DNA from: Lysinibacillus composti
GTDB lineage: Bacteria; Bacillota; Bacilli; Bacillales_A; Planococcaceae
Direction: 5' to 3'
NCBI RefSeq assembly: GCF_016908465.1
Contig: NZ_JAFBDY010000005.1
Coordinates: 124,001-188,000 of the forward strand
DNA: 64,000 bases
Numbering within the stretch: position 1 is the stretch's first letter; every line of letters starts with the position of its first letter. Below the pieces are notes generated by a model that was not told the DNA's origin, searched no databases, and saw only the letters and a list, made by a program, of their open reading frames with translations. Both the position numbers and the translations under genes were made by a program. Shown in pieces: positions 63,826-64,000 of the stretch.

Positions 63826-64000
63826 ATGAGCAAAGTTACGTCAGTAATTGAACAGCTTGTTACACCAATTCTAGAAGAGTTAAATCTTGAGCTAGTCGAT
63901 ATAGAATTTGTGAAAGAAGGTCGAAACTGGTTCCTTCGTATCTATATAGATACTCCTGAAGGCGGAATTGACATTGACCAATGTGCGTTAGTAAGCGAAC
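63826..64000 (+). CDS. rimP: Ribosome maturation factor RimP (YlxS), 5' part
   Basis: First 58 codons; the gene runs off the window. [20 protein letters not shown] then [20 protein letters not shown] and [18 protein letters not shown] is the RimP N-terminal domain, a 30S assembly factor. GGGAGG lies 6 bases before ATG. In Bacillales it heads the rimP-nusA-infB operon. Confidence 0.95.
   Translation, partial: MSKVTSVIEQLVTPILEELNLELVDIEFVKEGRNWFLRIYIDTPEGGIDIDQCALVSE

Overview
The window is a chromosomal backbone segment of a low-GC, spore-forming Firmicute (order Bacillales). Gene order follows Bacillus subtilis almost gene for gene: rbgA-rnhB-ylqG-ylqH-sucCD-dprA-topA-trmFO-xerC(codV)-clpQY-codY, then the fla/che operon, then rpsB-tsf-pyrH-frr-uppS-cdsA-dxr-rasP-proS-polC-rimP. 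The codon use, the proteins and the style of the intergenic repeats suggest the Planococcaceae/Caryophanaceae side (Lysinibacillus/Solibacillus-like). That placement is inference; no rRNA is present to settle it.

Layout. 1-4.8 kb: 3' end of rbgA, an array of palindromic repeats, a leftward PCYCGC lipoprotein gene, rnhB, and the ylqG/ylqH pair, whose products resemble FliK and the C-terminal part of FlhB. 4.9-15.9 kb: TCA cycle (sucCD), DNA uptake and topology (dprA, topA), tRNA methylation (trmFO), chromosome dimer resolution (xerC), the HslVU/ClpQY protease and the nutrient regulator CodY. 16.7-46.9 kb: the flagellar/chemotaxis cluster in assembly order (rod and basal body, MS ring and switch, export ATPase, hook, export gate, FlhF/FlhG placement, Che proteins, SigD, SwrB). 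47-64 kb: translation factors, UMP kinase, ribosome recycling, isoprenoid and phospholipid enzymes, the site-2 protease, prolyl-tRNA synthetase, PolC and the start of rimP. Nearly every rightward gene starts within a few bases of, or overlaps, its upstream neighbour.

The genes themselves are conventional. The unusual content is between them. (1) A GC-rich structured element of about 120-260 bp occurs about 16 times (full, tandem, inverted and truncated copies) at 15.9, 26.7, 33.7, 41.7-42.7, 45.7 and 50.5-50.9 kb. All of its stems differ between copies, yet both arms change together while bulges and loops stay constant. Its AAGAAAAGC end lies against stop codons or, in inverted copies, against the Shine-Dalgarno of the next gene. 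(2) Arrays with an exact or near 52-bp period are built on 9-bp arm / 7-nt loop / 9-bp arm palindromes with core CTTCAT-N7-ATGAAG, with different outer arm bases in each array (0.47-0.9 kb and 55.8-56.2 kb; a decayed 51-bp version at 56.6 kb). (3) A 21-bp GGACGAAA repeat lies after sigD.

Other points for a second look: the swrD start codon is separated from its Shine-Dalgarno by a GC hairpin; sigD is set apart from the fla/che operon by a terminator-like hairpin and an extended -10 box; a folded leader precedes rpsB; a terminator lies in the rimP leader; and ClpQ lacks the N-terminal serine reported for B. subtilis. No transposase, prophage, CRISPR, rRNA or tRNA gene was found.
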